The notes under the pieces were generated by a model. The model was not told the DNA's origin, did not search any database, and saw nothing but the letters and a program-made list of their open reading frames with translations. From contig NZ_FUFN01000009.1 of NCBI RefSeq assembly GCF_900162615.1, positions 470,453 to 534,452 on the forward strand: a stretch of 64,000 nt of DNA, written 5' to 3'. Both the position numbers and the translations under genes were made by a program. The first letter of the stretch is position 1. Each line of letters opens with the position of its first letter. The stretch is from Virgibacillus proomii. GTDB taxonomy: Bacteria > Bacillota > Bacilli > Bacillales > Amphibacillaceae. This document shows positions 53,811 through 61,971 of this stretch, piece by piece.

Positions 53811-53903
53811 TGGGCAACATTAGGTGCCGTTATTTCCCATTAGGCTTCTTCAAATTTTTCATAACTCTTGCAGTGGGAACCCTTCGTTAGATGTGGCATA
53901 AAT
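53811..53903 (+). repeat. Type A fragment, hairpin 2 (A17), degenerate
   Basis: GGGCAACATTAGGTGCCGT opens as in type A and CTTCGTTAGATGTGGCATAA is the decayed closing arm. Apical TTTCCCATTA/CAGTGGGAA is still partly paired. No hairpin 1 is present. Confidence 0.5.
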
Positions 53904-54087
53904 ATTGAAACTAACTATATGCTCACAGCTTAATTTGTGAACTATCGTTCCCGATTATAACGCATTTTCTCGTTTTTCTTTAAAATACTCCGTTACAACA
54001 GTAATTTTTTAGAATTCTATGTTTATTTTTTTTCCTTAAGGGAATAAGAGAAATATAACCATATTACTTATGAAAGGATTTTTGATA

Positions 54088-54243
54088 ATGCAACACACAC
54101 CATATCAGCCTACCAAGAATAAGCAGCTGACCGCTGCTCAAGAAGTGCTCTATGCTAAAGCATTTAAGCAAGCAGATATTGCTGGTGGCTTTCGTAAACC
54201 ACGTGTGAAACAAGCAAATAAAGAAAATCCTAATCAAAATTAA
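54088..54243 (+). CDS. yfhE: YfhE family small protein
   Basis: The 51-aa basic protein has the YfhE pattern LTAAQEVLYAKAFKQADIAGGFRKPR. Function unknown; in bacilli yfhE-like genes are short, single, and sometimes linked to the sigma-B or sporulation regulons. AAAGGA lies nine bases before the ATG, and a strong terminator follows. It is well supported despite its small size. Confidence 0.85.
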   Translation: MQHTPYQPTKNKQLTAAQEVLYAKAFKQADIAGGFRKPRVKQANKENPNQN

Positions 54244-54283
54244 ACAACTTCATACTGTAAGCATAGTTTTCCCCTATTATGAA

Positions 54284-54325
54284 CTCCCGATTTGTAAAGT
54301 TTTTTACAAATCGGGAGTTTTTTTG
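54284..54325 (+). terminator. yfhE terminator
   Basis: CTCCCGATTTGTAA and TTACAAATCGGGAG form a 14-bp perfect stem around a six-base loop, followed by seven T. Confidence 0.95.
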
Positions 54326-54385
54326 AAACAAATTTGTCACTTATATCGTACTACCTACTAACAAAATAACCAGGAGGTTTACTGA

Positions 54386-55300
54386 ATGTCTTTAGCAGCA
54401 ATTGAGTTAGTCGATGTCAAAAAAACAATCGGCAAAAAAGAAATTATTAAAGGTCTCTCTTTTTCAATTCCAAAAGGAGAAGTATTTGGCTTTATCGGGC
54501 CAAATGGTGCTGGTAAAACAACGACGATCCGGATGATAGTTGGTCTAATGAAGTTAACGGATGGAGATATTTTAATTCAAGGAAATAGTATCAAGACGAA
54601 TTTTAAACAGGCTATTCGTGAAGTTGGAGCTATCGTAGAAAATCCGGAAATGTATCCATTTATGACTGGACTGCAAAATTTAAAACATTATGCTCGTATG
54701 GTCCCGGGAGTTACGAATGAACGCATTCACGAAGTAGTTAAACTGATAGGACTTGAAAAAGCGATTAATGAAAAGGTTGGAAGATATTCGTTAGGGATGC
54801 GCCAACGATTAGGGATTGCCCAAGCATTGCTACATAGACCGTCTGTATTAATACTTGATGAACCAACTAATGGATTAGATCCCGCCGGAATTCGGGAAAT
54901 ACGGCAACATATTCGAAAGTTAGCCACTGATGAAAATGTAGCGATTATTATTTCTAGTCACTTGTTGTCCGAAATTGAACAGATGTGTGATCGTATTGGC
55001 GTCATTAAAAATGGAAAACTGATTAAAATTCAAAACGTTGGTGGTGAAACAACAGATAACCTAATCCACCACATTGAAATAAAACCACTAGATAAAGCAA
55101 TCCAATTATTAAAAGATCAATATCAAATAGAAGCGGTTGAATTAGATGGTAACTTATCTTTCCGTTGCGAAAAAGAGCAAGTGCCTTCGATTATTAAAAG
55201 TTTAGTAGAAAATGATTGTGCTATTTATCAAGTAAATGTAGCAAACGGTACACTAGAGGATCAATTCTTTGAACTGATTGGAGAGAATACGATTGAGTAG
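54386..55300 (+). CDS. ABC transporter ATP-binding protein (BcrA-like)
   Basis: The 304-aa ATPase has Walker A GPNGAGKTTT, signature YSLGMRQRLGIAQAL, Walker B VLILDEPTNGLDPAG and H-loop SSHLL, with a C-terminal BcrA-type extension (about 230-300). AGGAGG lies seven bases before the ATG. The permease gene overlaps its 3' end. Relatives export bacitracin or lantibiotics, or help in membrane stress, but the substrate cannot be told. Confidence 0.92.
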   Translation: MSLAAIELVDVKKTIGKKEIIKGLSFSIPKGEVFGFIGPNGAGKTTTIRMIVGLMKLTDGDILIQGNSIKTNFKQAIREVGAIVENPEMYPFMTGLQNLKHYARMVPGVTNERIHEVVKLIGLEKAINEKVGRYSLGMRQRLGIAQALLHRPSVLILDEPTNGLDPAGIREIRQHIRKLATDENVAIIISSHLLSEIEQMCDRIGVIKNGKLIKIQNVGGETTDNLIHHIEIKPLDKAIQLLKDQYQIEAVELDGNLSFRCEKEQVPSIIKSLVENDCAIYQVNVANGTLEDQFFELIGENTIE

Positions 55301-56249
55301 AATGTTAAAATTAATTCAAAATGAACAAGCAAAAATATATATCCGTAAGTCATCTTGGGTGATGTATATTATTTTAGCCGCCATTCTTATAGGGTTTGTC
55401 TTTATACAGAAAAACTTTGCTGATTTAAATACGGAATATCAAAATGATGATTGGCGTCAAGTTTTGGAAGATGAGAATAAAAAACTAGAGAAAGAAATGA
55501 AAAAAGATGAATTTGCAGCAGAAATGAATCCTTCAACTATTGCTAAAAATAATTATTATTTGGAAAACGACATTCAACCAGAGCCCTATGATGCTTGGCA
55601 ATTTACGAAAGATGCAGTTTTAACAGTCAGCTCTCTTGCTGGTCTCTTTACTATAGTTATTGCTGCAGGAATTGTAGCTAACGAATTTAATTGGGGGACG
55701 ATCAAACTCCTGTTAATTCGACCAATTTCTAGAAGCAGCATACTATTATCTAAATATATCGCTATTTTGTTATTTGCGTTATATACCCTTATTTTTGGTC
55801 TTATTTTTAGCTGGATATTAGGAGCTATCTTTTTCGGGGTTAATGGCTTAAATCCTTCCATAGTAGCAGAAACAGCGAATGGCTTTAAAGAACTCGCAGT
55901 TGTGCCGCAAATTTTTATTAATTATGGTTATCAATTGGTGGGGCTTGTAGTAATGGCTACTTTTGCTTTTACTATTTCAGCGGTATTCCGTAACGGCTCG
56001 TTAGCAATTGGTGTCGCCATTTTCTTGATGATGGGGTCCAGCACCATTGTAAGTTTCTTCCTTGATAAAGAATGGGCAAAATATATTCTATTTGTCCATA
56101 CTGACTTAAGCCAGTATGCTGAAGGAAATGAACCGATTATTGAAGGGATGACACTTGGCTTTTCAATCACTGTACTGATCGTTTACTATGTTATATTCAT
56201 GCTTTTGTCATGGATTGTTTTCACAAAAAGAGATGTCGCTGGTCAATAA
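55293..56249 (+). CDS. ABC-2 type transporter permease
   Basis: The 318-aa protein has one N-terminal helix (about 18-38), a charged extracytoplasmic loop and five further helices (after about residue 105), typical of ABC-2 permeases paired with BcrA-type ATPases. I place the start at TTG 55293, since GGAGAG lies seven bases upstream within the ATPase gene; the ATG at 55302 is an alternative. The pair overlaps by eight bases. Confidence 0.85.
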   Translation: MSRMLKLIQNEQAKIYIRKSSWVMYIILAAILIGFVFIQKNFADLNTEYQNDDWRQVLEDENKKLEKEMKKDEFAAEMNPSTIAKNNYYLENDIQPEPYDAWQFTKDAVLTVSSLAGLFTIVIAAGIVANEFNWGTIKLLLIRPISRSSILLSKYIAILLFALYTLIFGLIFSWILGAIFFGVNGLNPSIVAETANGFKELAVVPQIFINYGYQLVGLVVMATFAFTISAVFRNGSLAIGVAIFLMMGSSTIVSFFLDKEWAKYILFVHTDLSQYAEGNEPIIEGMTLGFSITVLIVYYVIFMLLSWIVFTKRDVAGQ

Positions 56250-56356
56250 CAGATGACTATAAGCAACATGGGAGTATTAATTTTTAAAGTAGCGTATTAT
56301 AATAGATGCATAACTATACCCTAAAGTTATCGACCTTTGCAATTGAGGTGTTTTCA

Positions 56357-56530
56357 GTGAAGCGGTACTTAACAATATTTTTCATTGGCTTAAGCGCAGT
56401 TATTTTAGTAATTGGGTTACGTACAAATACTCAATGGAGCGGTATTGTTTCCTGGGGATTATCCTTTATATTCTTAATATGCGCTGCATATTTTACAAAA
56501 TATATTTCAAACGAAGATGAAGGAAAATAA
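56357..56530 (+). CDS. Small two-helix membrane protein
   Basis: The 57-aa protein (MKRYLTIFFIGLSAV) has two membrane helices (about 5-20 and 27-45) and a short charged tail NEDEGK. The start is GTG at 56357, with GAGGTG six bases upstream; the ATG at 56306 would put a ribosome site inside the gene. I do not recognise the family. Its stop codon lies in the first bases of type A repeat A18. Confidence 0.6.
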   Translation: MKRYLTIFFIGLSAVILVIGLRTNTQWSGIVSWGLSFIFLICAAYFTKYISNEDEGK

Positions 56531-56683
56531 AGTGAATCTTGGAATCAGGGGAGGATTCTTTTATCCCCCTCTGATTGTTAGAATGAACAGCATCGGCATT
56601 TGACTTGCAGTTGGATCCTCCACCCTCGGGTTTGCCTCGTAGCCTGGAATAGAGGCCTTACCACAAGTTACATGCAGGATAAA
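56525..56683 (+). repeat. Type A structured repeat A18 (divergent stems)
   Basis: ATAAAGTGAATCTT is followed by hairpin 1 AATCAGGGGAGG/CCCCCTCTGATT, a different sequence with conserved pairing. Hairpin 2 has GACTTGCAGT on the left and ACCACAAGTTACATGC on the right, a partly degenerate version of the A2 stem. Ends with AGGATAAA. It begins inside the stop of the small membrane gene. Confidence 0.75.
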
Positions 56684-56713
56684 TGTTTTCACACCCCAAG
56701 AAAAAGTACTGTC

Positions 56714-56758
56714 AAAAAAAGTGATCTTTGCACAACAAAAAGCAAAGATCACTTTTTT
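56714..56758 (-). terminator. Bidirectional terminator between small gene and DUF1232 gene
   Basis: AAAGTGATCTTTGC and GCAAAGATCACTTT pair perfectly around ACAACAAAAA, with A- and T-tracts on the two sides. Confidence 0.9.
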
Positions 56759-56807
56759 AAATATTTTCTAATAGAGGCAAGTAAAAAACTTTCAGCGCTA
56801 TTACCGA

Positions 56808-57080
56808 TTAAAAGGAATACTTATCTTTTATATCTTCGGGTGCTATTTTAACCATCCACTGCAGGATAAATAGTAACAGTGTAACATCATCCACCATACC
56901 AAAACCAAGTAAGAAGTCGGGAATTATATCAAAAGGAAACAGAAAATAACCGGTGATAACAGCTACAAATAGAAGCTTTTTGGATTTACTAACTTCCTTT
57001 GATAAAAAGAAATCTTTTACAAAAGGAATTGACTTATGAAATGTAAACAAAAAACGGATTCTCGACCATATTTTTCTCAT
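56808..57080 (-). CDS. DUF1232 (YkvA-like) small membrane protein
   Basis: The 90-aa protein has the DUF1232 core LLFVAVITGYFLFPFDIIPDF and VDDVTLLLFIL, and basic N-terminal residues. Function unknown. Convergent to the small plus-strand gene, with a shared terminator hairpin. The 666-bp upstream gap to typA holds a hairpin (57442-57496) and the typA terminator; the rest is unassigned. Confidence 0.88.
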   Translation of the reverse strand: MRKIWSRIRFLFTFHKSIPFVKDFFLSKEVSKSKKLLFVAVITGYFLFPFDIIPDFLLGFGMVDDVTLLLFILQWMVKIAPEDIKDKYSF

Positions 57081-57441
57081 CTATAAACACCTTTAATCTC
57101 TAGACTTCTAAACAACTTTATTATAAAGAATAAATTGTATGAAAAAGCATAACATACCTAACTCCCGTAGCTCAATTAAAAAGCTTGTTCACTTTACCAT
57201 TATCGTTACTTCTTACCCAATCACGATCTGTTTGTTAACAAGCTTGACCATTAGACCAGTTTATGTATGATTTAACAAATACTTGTAAAAATGAGGGATA
57301 GCACATTATAATAGTAGCAAATTTATCTTTGCTTTTTGATAAAGTCTGGGTATAAAATATGGCAAATTTCCTTGTAAAAGGACAAAAAACGATGTACTTT
57401 TTAAAATTATTAATTCCAAGAGAAAGGTAAGTAAGTGCCAT

Positions 57442-57496
57442 AAAAACTCCAAGAAGGAAGTACAAAAATTTCTTGTCTAATTTGTACGGAGTTTTT
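57442..57496. other. Nested inverted repeat in the DUF1232-typA gap
   Basis: AAAAACTCC/GGAGTTTTT encloses GTACAAA/TTTGTAC. It may be a terminator in either direction; no adjacent gene clearly uses it. Confidence 0.4.
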
Positions 57497-57657
57497 GTCC
57501 CTGAACATTCCTCTACTAAGTTGTTTGGGCATGGTTTCTATTTAAACCGATTTTTCTTTACAGTAAACTACACTATCTTGAACTTTAACTTTTTTTGAGC
57601 CCAAGCGCTATATATTCACAGCATGGTACTACAGTATCTTACACTGTTAACATACCA

Positions 57658-57716
57658 AAAACTCCCCTTAAGGAAAACAGATTTTTATTTTTTAATCTGT
57701 CTACCTTAAGGGGAGC
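57658..57716 (-). terminator. typA terminator, two-stage hairpin
   Basis: CTCCCCTTAAGG and CCTTAAGGGGAG (12-bp perfect stem) enclose ACAGATT/AATCTGT, followed by TTTTTGG on the minus strand about 30 bases after the typA stop. Confidence 0.85.
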
Positions 57717-57746
57717 ATATCACTTTCCTATCGCTGGGGTAAATTT

Positions 57747-59570
57747 CTACTTATTTTTTTTCGCTGCTTTTTCACGTTCGCTCTTATTTAAAATCTTTTT
57801 CCGTAGACGAATAGACTCCGGTGTGACTTCACAGTATTCATCTTCATTTATATATTGTAAAGCTTCTTCCAAAGACATATGACGTGACTTACGAATCGTT
57901 ATCGTTTGATCTTTTGTTGCTGAACGAACATTTGTCAAATGTTTTTCTTTCGTAATATTTACAGTCAAGTCATTATCACGATTATGTTCTCCAACAATCA
58001 TACCCGCATATACTTCAGTCCCAGGAGTGACAAAGATAACTCCACGATCCTCTAACTGCATAATCCCATAGCTTGATACTTTCCCATTTTCTAAAGCAAC
58101 AAGTACGCCTTCCCTTCTTCCGCCAACTTGTCCTTTAACTACAGGTTCATACCCCTCAAACGTATGATTTAGAATTCCATATCCATGTGTTTGCGACATA
58201 AATTCGGTTGAATAACCTAACAAGCCCCGAGATGGTACCTTAAATTCAAGTCGAACTTGTCCATTCCCTTGGTTTATCATGTTGAGCATTTCGCCTTTTC
58301 TTGCACCAAGTGATTCCATTACAGCCCCTGTATATTCTTCAGGCACATCTACTTGGACACGCTCCACAGGCTCGCATTTAACTCCATCAATTTCTTTAAT
58401 GATAACTTTTGGCTTAGATAATTGTAATTCATAACCTTCACGTCGCATGTTTTCAACTAAAATGGATAAATGTAATTCGCCACGACCAGAGACAGTCCAT
58501 GCATCCTTAGAGTCTGTAGAATCTACTCGGAGACTGACATCTGTCTCCAACTGTTTATATAAGCGTTCTTCAATTTTCCGTGACGTAATATATTTACCCT
58601 CTTTTCCGGCAAATGGACTATTATTGACATGAAAAGTCATCTGTAATGTGGGTTCATCAATTCGCAACCAAGGAAGCGCCTCAGGATGATCTTCTGGACA
58701 AACCGTTTCTCCTACATTTAAATCTTCCATTCCAGCTACTGCTACAATATCTCCGGCAACTGCTTCTTTTATTTCAATTCGTTTCAAACCAATAAAACCA
58801 AACAATTTAGTAATACGGAATGATTTTTGTGTTCCATCTTTTTTCAACACCACAACACGCTGGCCAACGCTCATGGTTCCGCGGACTACTCTACCAATAC
58901 CGATCCTGCCAACATAGTCATTATAATCAAGTAATGTAATCTGAAATTGTAGTGGCTCTTGTCGATTATCCACTGGGGCAGGAATATACTCTAAGATAGT
59001 TGAAAACACTGGATCCATAGTAGCTTCCTGATCATCGGCTTCATATCCAGACGTACCATTTAGTGCTGAAGCATAGACAACTGGAAACTCTAATTGATCA
59101 TCATCCGCTCCAAGTTCAATAAATAAATCCAATACTTCATCAATTACTTCATTCGGTCTGGCATTTGGACGGTCAATTTTATTTAACACAACGATTGGTG
59201 TGAGCTTTTGCTCTAAAGCTTTTTTCAAAACGAATCGTGTTTGCGGCATCGTTCCCTCAAAAGCATCAACTACCAAGATAACGCCATCGACCATCTTCAT
59301 AATCCGTTCTACTTCTCCGCCAAAATCCGCATGACCGGGGGTATCTAAAATATTTATTACTGTATGCTTATATTTTATGGCTGTATTTTTAGCCAGAATT
59401 GTAATCCCACGTTCTCGTTCAATATCTCCAGAATCCATCGCTCGTTCATGCACTTGTTCATTCTCACGAAAAGTGCCTGAATACTTCAACAGCTGATCAA
59501 CTAAAGTTGTTTTCCCATGATCAACATGGGCGATAATAGCGATGTTACGAATATCTTCTCTTAATTGCAT
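57747..59570 (-). CDS. typA: Translational GTPase TypA/BipA
   Basis: The 607-aa GTPase has G1 AHVDHGKTT, G3 DTPGHADF, G4 NKID, then EF-G-like domains II, III and V and the BipA-specific C-terminal domain. It binds ribosomes and assists assembly of the large subunit, mainly in cold or stress. GAGGAG lies seven bases before the ATG. It is followed by a terminator, and upstream on the same strand is a two-component kinase. Confidence 0.97.
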   Translation of the reverse strand: MQLREDIRNIAIIAHVDHGKTTLVDQLLKYSGTFRENEQVHERAMDSGDIERERGITILAKNTAIKYKHTVINILDTPGHADFGGEVERIMKMVDGVILVVDAFEGTMPQTRFVLKKALEQKLTPIVVLNKIDRPNARPNEVIDEVLDLFIELGADDDQLEFPVVYASALNGTSGYEADDQEATMDPVFSTILEYIPAPVDNRQEPLQFQITLLDYNDYVGRIGIGRVVRGTMSVGQRVVVLKKDGTQKSFRITKLFGFIGLKRIEIKEAVAGDIVAVAGMEDLNVGETVCPEDHPEALPWLRIDEPTLQMTFHVNNSPFAGKEGKYITSRKIEERLYKQLETDVSLRVDSTDSKDAWTVSGRGELHLSILVENMRREGYELQLSKPKVIIKEIDGVKCEPVERVQVDVPEEYTGAVMESLGARKGEMLNMINQGNGQVRLEFKVPSRGLLGYSTEFMSQTHGYGILNHTFEGYEPVVKGQVGGRREGVLVALENGKVSSYGIMQLEDRGVIFVTPGTEVYAGMIVGEHNRDNDLTVNITKEKHLTNVRSATKDQTITIRKSRHMSLEEALQYINEDEYCEVTPESIRLRKKILNKSEREKAAKKNK

Positions 59571-59656
59571 ACGTACTCTCCTCTATTTTGTAGGGAATAA
59601 GAAAACCATTCAATTATAACACAATCACCTATGAAAAGTAAAAGGATTCATAATTG

Positions 59657-60985
59657 TCACCTGGTAAACACAATTTCAAATTTCGCTCCTCCTAAGTCCG
59701 AACGTTTAACACGGATCTTCCCATTCGATTGTTCAATTATCGCTCTGGCAATTGCAAGACCTAGTCCTGTCTCGCCGCCTTTTCCCTTCACAAAGCGGTG
59801 AAAAATATGCGGTATTAATTCTTCCGATACTCCTTCTCCATCATCTTCAATGGTAATCATAATATTCTTATTTTGTTCAAAAATATGGAGATGTACTTTT
59901 GACTTCGCGTGACGGATCGCATTAAACGTTAAATTTAATATTGCACGTAATAACTTTTCTCCATCAGCATATAATTGTGGAGAACCATCGATCATATGTT
60001 TTAATTCGATTCCTTTTTCATTCACAATTGGAAGTGTCCGATCAATCACCTGTTCCAAAATTTGTGAAAGCTGCAAGTTTTCAGGAGTATAGACGTCAGG
60101 TTCACTATCCAATTTCGCTAATAAAATCATTTCATTGATGATTTTCTTTAACCGATTTACTTCTGTTACCATCATTTCAAGACCTTTTTCTTCTTCTTGC
60201 TCATCAAAAATCTTATCGCGTATCCCTTCTGCATAACCTTGGATAGTCATCAGTGGTGTCTTTAACTCATGACTAGCATTTTGGAAAAAGGTCTGCTGAG
60301 AATTAATGTAACGTTCCAGTTCCTTTGCCATATCATATACACTTTGCTCAACCTCTTTGATTTCCCCAGTTGCTTTAATTCTCTCAACGGCATTAAACTG
60401 TCTTTTTTCTATTTTCTTTAATTGCTTTTTTAATTGGGAAAGTGGTGTCACAAGCTTACGAGTTAAAAAGTAACTTAAAATAATCGCGATAGCACCACCT
60501 AATAAAAACACGATCATTAATCGAAAAATAAAGCTTTGTTGGACGGATTCAAGATCACTCAATGGTGTTAAGAGAATCAATTCAACCCCAGTGCTTTCTG
60601 GTGCAAAAATGATGCGTGATGTAACAAATTTATCTCCCTTATATTCCCATAAAGTCTTATTTTTATCGGAAAAATCATTTTTTTTGAAAAAACCAGCAAC
60701 AACATTTTCCGGAAGTGTCGGGGATACAGCGACATTTTGATTTCTATCATAAATAAACATTTGCAAACCTTGATCTTCCAGTAAATTATTTAAATTACTA
60801 AGGTTTGTACCTTCATATTGATTGTTTAAAACATCGACGATTAAGTCTCCTTTTTGTCGTAATTGTCGCTGTTCATCTTGAATAAGCATATCTAAAATCA
60901 GTGAGTATATAACATAACCTGTTATTGCCAGAATTACTAGCAATAACGTGGTAAAAGCGGAATTTAATTGAGATTGTAGTCTCAT
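59657..60985 (-). CDS. cssS: Sensor histidine kinase CssS
   Basis: The 442-aa kinase has two membrane helices (about 12-33 and 153-174) around a 120-residue extracytoplasmic sensor. It then has HAMP (about 175-228), phospho-acceptor His239 in NASHELKTP and an ATPase domain with NLTFNAIRHA and GLGLAIAR. It overlaps cssR by four bases. Its match to CssS rests on the neighbouring CssR-like regulator and the divergent htrA. In B. subtilis CssS senses misfolded exported protein and HtrA/HtrB levels. Confidence 0.85.
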   Translation of the reverse strand: MRLQSQLNSAFTTLLLVILAITGYVIYSLILDMLIQDEQRQLRQKGDLIVDVLNNQYEGTNLSNLNNLLEDQGLQMFIYDRNQNVAVSPTLPENVVAGFFKKNDFSDKNKTLWEYKGDKFVTSRIIFAPESTGVELILLTPLSDLESVQQSFIFRLMIVFLLGGAIAIILSYFLTRKLVTPLSQLKKQLKKIEKRQFNAVERIKATGEIKEVEQSVYDMAKELERYINSQQTFFQNASHELKTPLMTIQGYAEGIRDKIFDEQEEEKGLEMMVTEVNRLKKIINEMILLAKLDSEPDVYTPENLQLSQILEQVIDRTLPIVNEKGIELKHMIDGSPQLYADGEKLLRAILNLTFNAIRHAKSKVHLHIFEQNKNIMITIEDDGEGVSEELIPHIFHRFVKGKGGETGLGLAIARAIIEQSNGKIRVKRSDLGGAKFEIVFTR

Positions 60986-61674
60986 GTTGTATCTCCTTCA
61001 TGACGAAGCCGATAACCATATCCCCATACTGTTTCTAATGGTAAATCAGGTAATTTTTTACGAATTCGTTTTACTAAATCATCCACCGCACGGTCACTTC
61101 CGAAATAATTATCTCCCCAAATTTTAACTAATAGCTCATCTCTTGAAAAGGCACGGTTAACATTTTCTACAAGAATTAACAACATATCGAATTCTTTGGT
61201 TGTTACTTCACATTCTTCATTATTAAAAAATATTCGACGTTCTTCTCTATCGATCGTTAGCTTATCGACGGTGATTCTTCCATCATTTGCTTCTAACGTT
61301 TTAAAAGTTGCACTGGAACGTTTAAATAGTCTTTTTACTCTTGCAACCAATTCTCTAGGGCTAAATGGCTTTGTTAAATAATCGTCGCTACCAAGCTCCA
61401 AACCAAGGATCTTATCAATTTCTTCATCTTTTGCAGAAATAATAATGATCGGGACTTCACTTTCTTTTCGAATTCTTTTACAAAATTCGTAACCATCCAT
61501 TCCCGGAAGCATAATATCTAATATCCACATATTCGGAGGACTCGTTTGCCATAACTCCCAAGCCTCCTCAGCGGACTCCAGTAAACTAACCTTAAATCCT
61601 TCGTTTTTTAAATATGCTGATACTATATTACGTATATTTGCATCATCTTCGACAATACCGATATGATTATTCAT
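60982..61674 (-). CDS. cssR: Response regulator CssR, OmpR family
   Basis: The 230-aa protein has receiver Asp53 (MWILDIMLPG), SAKD, KPF and a C-terminal winged helix (ECEVTTKEFDMLL and SDRAVDDLVKRIRKKLP). It closely follows B. subtilis CssR throughout, including ILGLELGSDDYLTKPF. It diverges from htrA and probably binds the intervening region to activate it. Confidence 0.88.
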   Translation of the reverse strand: MNNHIGIVEDDANIRNIVSAYLKNEGFKVSLLESAEEAWELWQTSPPNMWILDIMLPGMDGYEFCKRIRKESEVPIIIISAKDEEIDKILGLELGSDDYLTKPFSPRELVARVKRLFKRSSATFKTLEANDGRITVDKLTIDREERRIFFNNEECEVTTKEFDMLLILVENVNRAFSRDELLVKIWGDNYFGSDRAVDDLVKRIRKKLPDLPLETVWGYGYRLRHEGDTT

Positions 61675-61749
61675 ATAGCTTCACCTTTTCTCCATTATTT
61701 ATTTCTATTTTTACATAAAGTATACGATGTTACAGCTAAAACGGTTTTA

Positions 61750-61806
61750 CACATTTATTCCACATTTATACCAAATGTTTACCAAAGTAAGTGGGTATAC
61801 TATAAA
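61750..61806 (+). promoter_or_regulatory. htrA promoter with direct repeats (candidate CssR site)
   Basis: The direct repeat CACATTTAT-tc-CACATTTAT (61750-61758 and 61761-61769, period 11) lies just upstream of TTTACC (61778-61783), 17 bases and TATAAA (61801-61806). An 11-bp period fits an OmpR-type regulator bound on one DNA face. Assigning it to CssR is inferred from position. Confidence 0.6.
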
Positions 61807-61971
61807 GTAACAATGGGAACTTCATCAAAAGCATCTATTACCATTGAAGTGACCGTTTCATTATATCAGGCCGTAACAAGCATCTATTCCGCGTCCCCCT
61901 GACTCCCCTCGGCGCTTTCAGATGTTTGCTTATAGGCCTGTACTCTAATTTTCTAAAAGGGTGTGAGGTAA

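Noticed and set aside
57213..57240. A weak sigma-B-like promoter (GTTAAC-N15-GGGTAA) upstream of the DUF1232 gene
   Set aside because: The -35 matches poorly; one good half is not enough.
57235..57465. A 76-codon frame on the minus strand in the DUF1232-typA gap
   Set aside because: No ribosome site, no family resemblance, AT-rich composition; treated as noncoding.
61778..61796. A sigma-B-like GTTTAC ... GGGTAT pair in the htrA promoter
   Set aside because: The spacer is only 10 bases and the region is better explained by TTTACC-N17-TATAAA.
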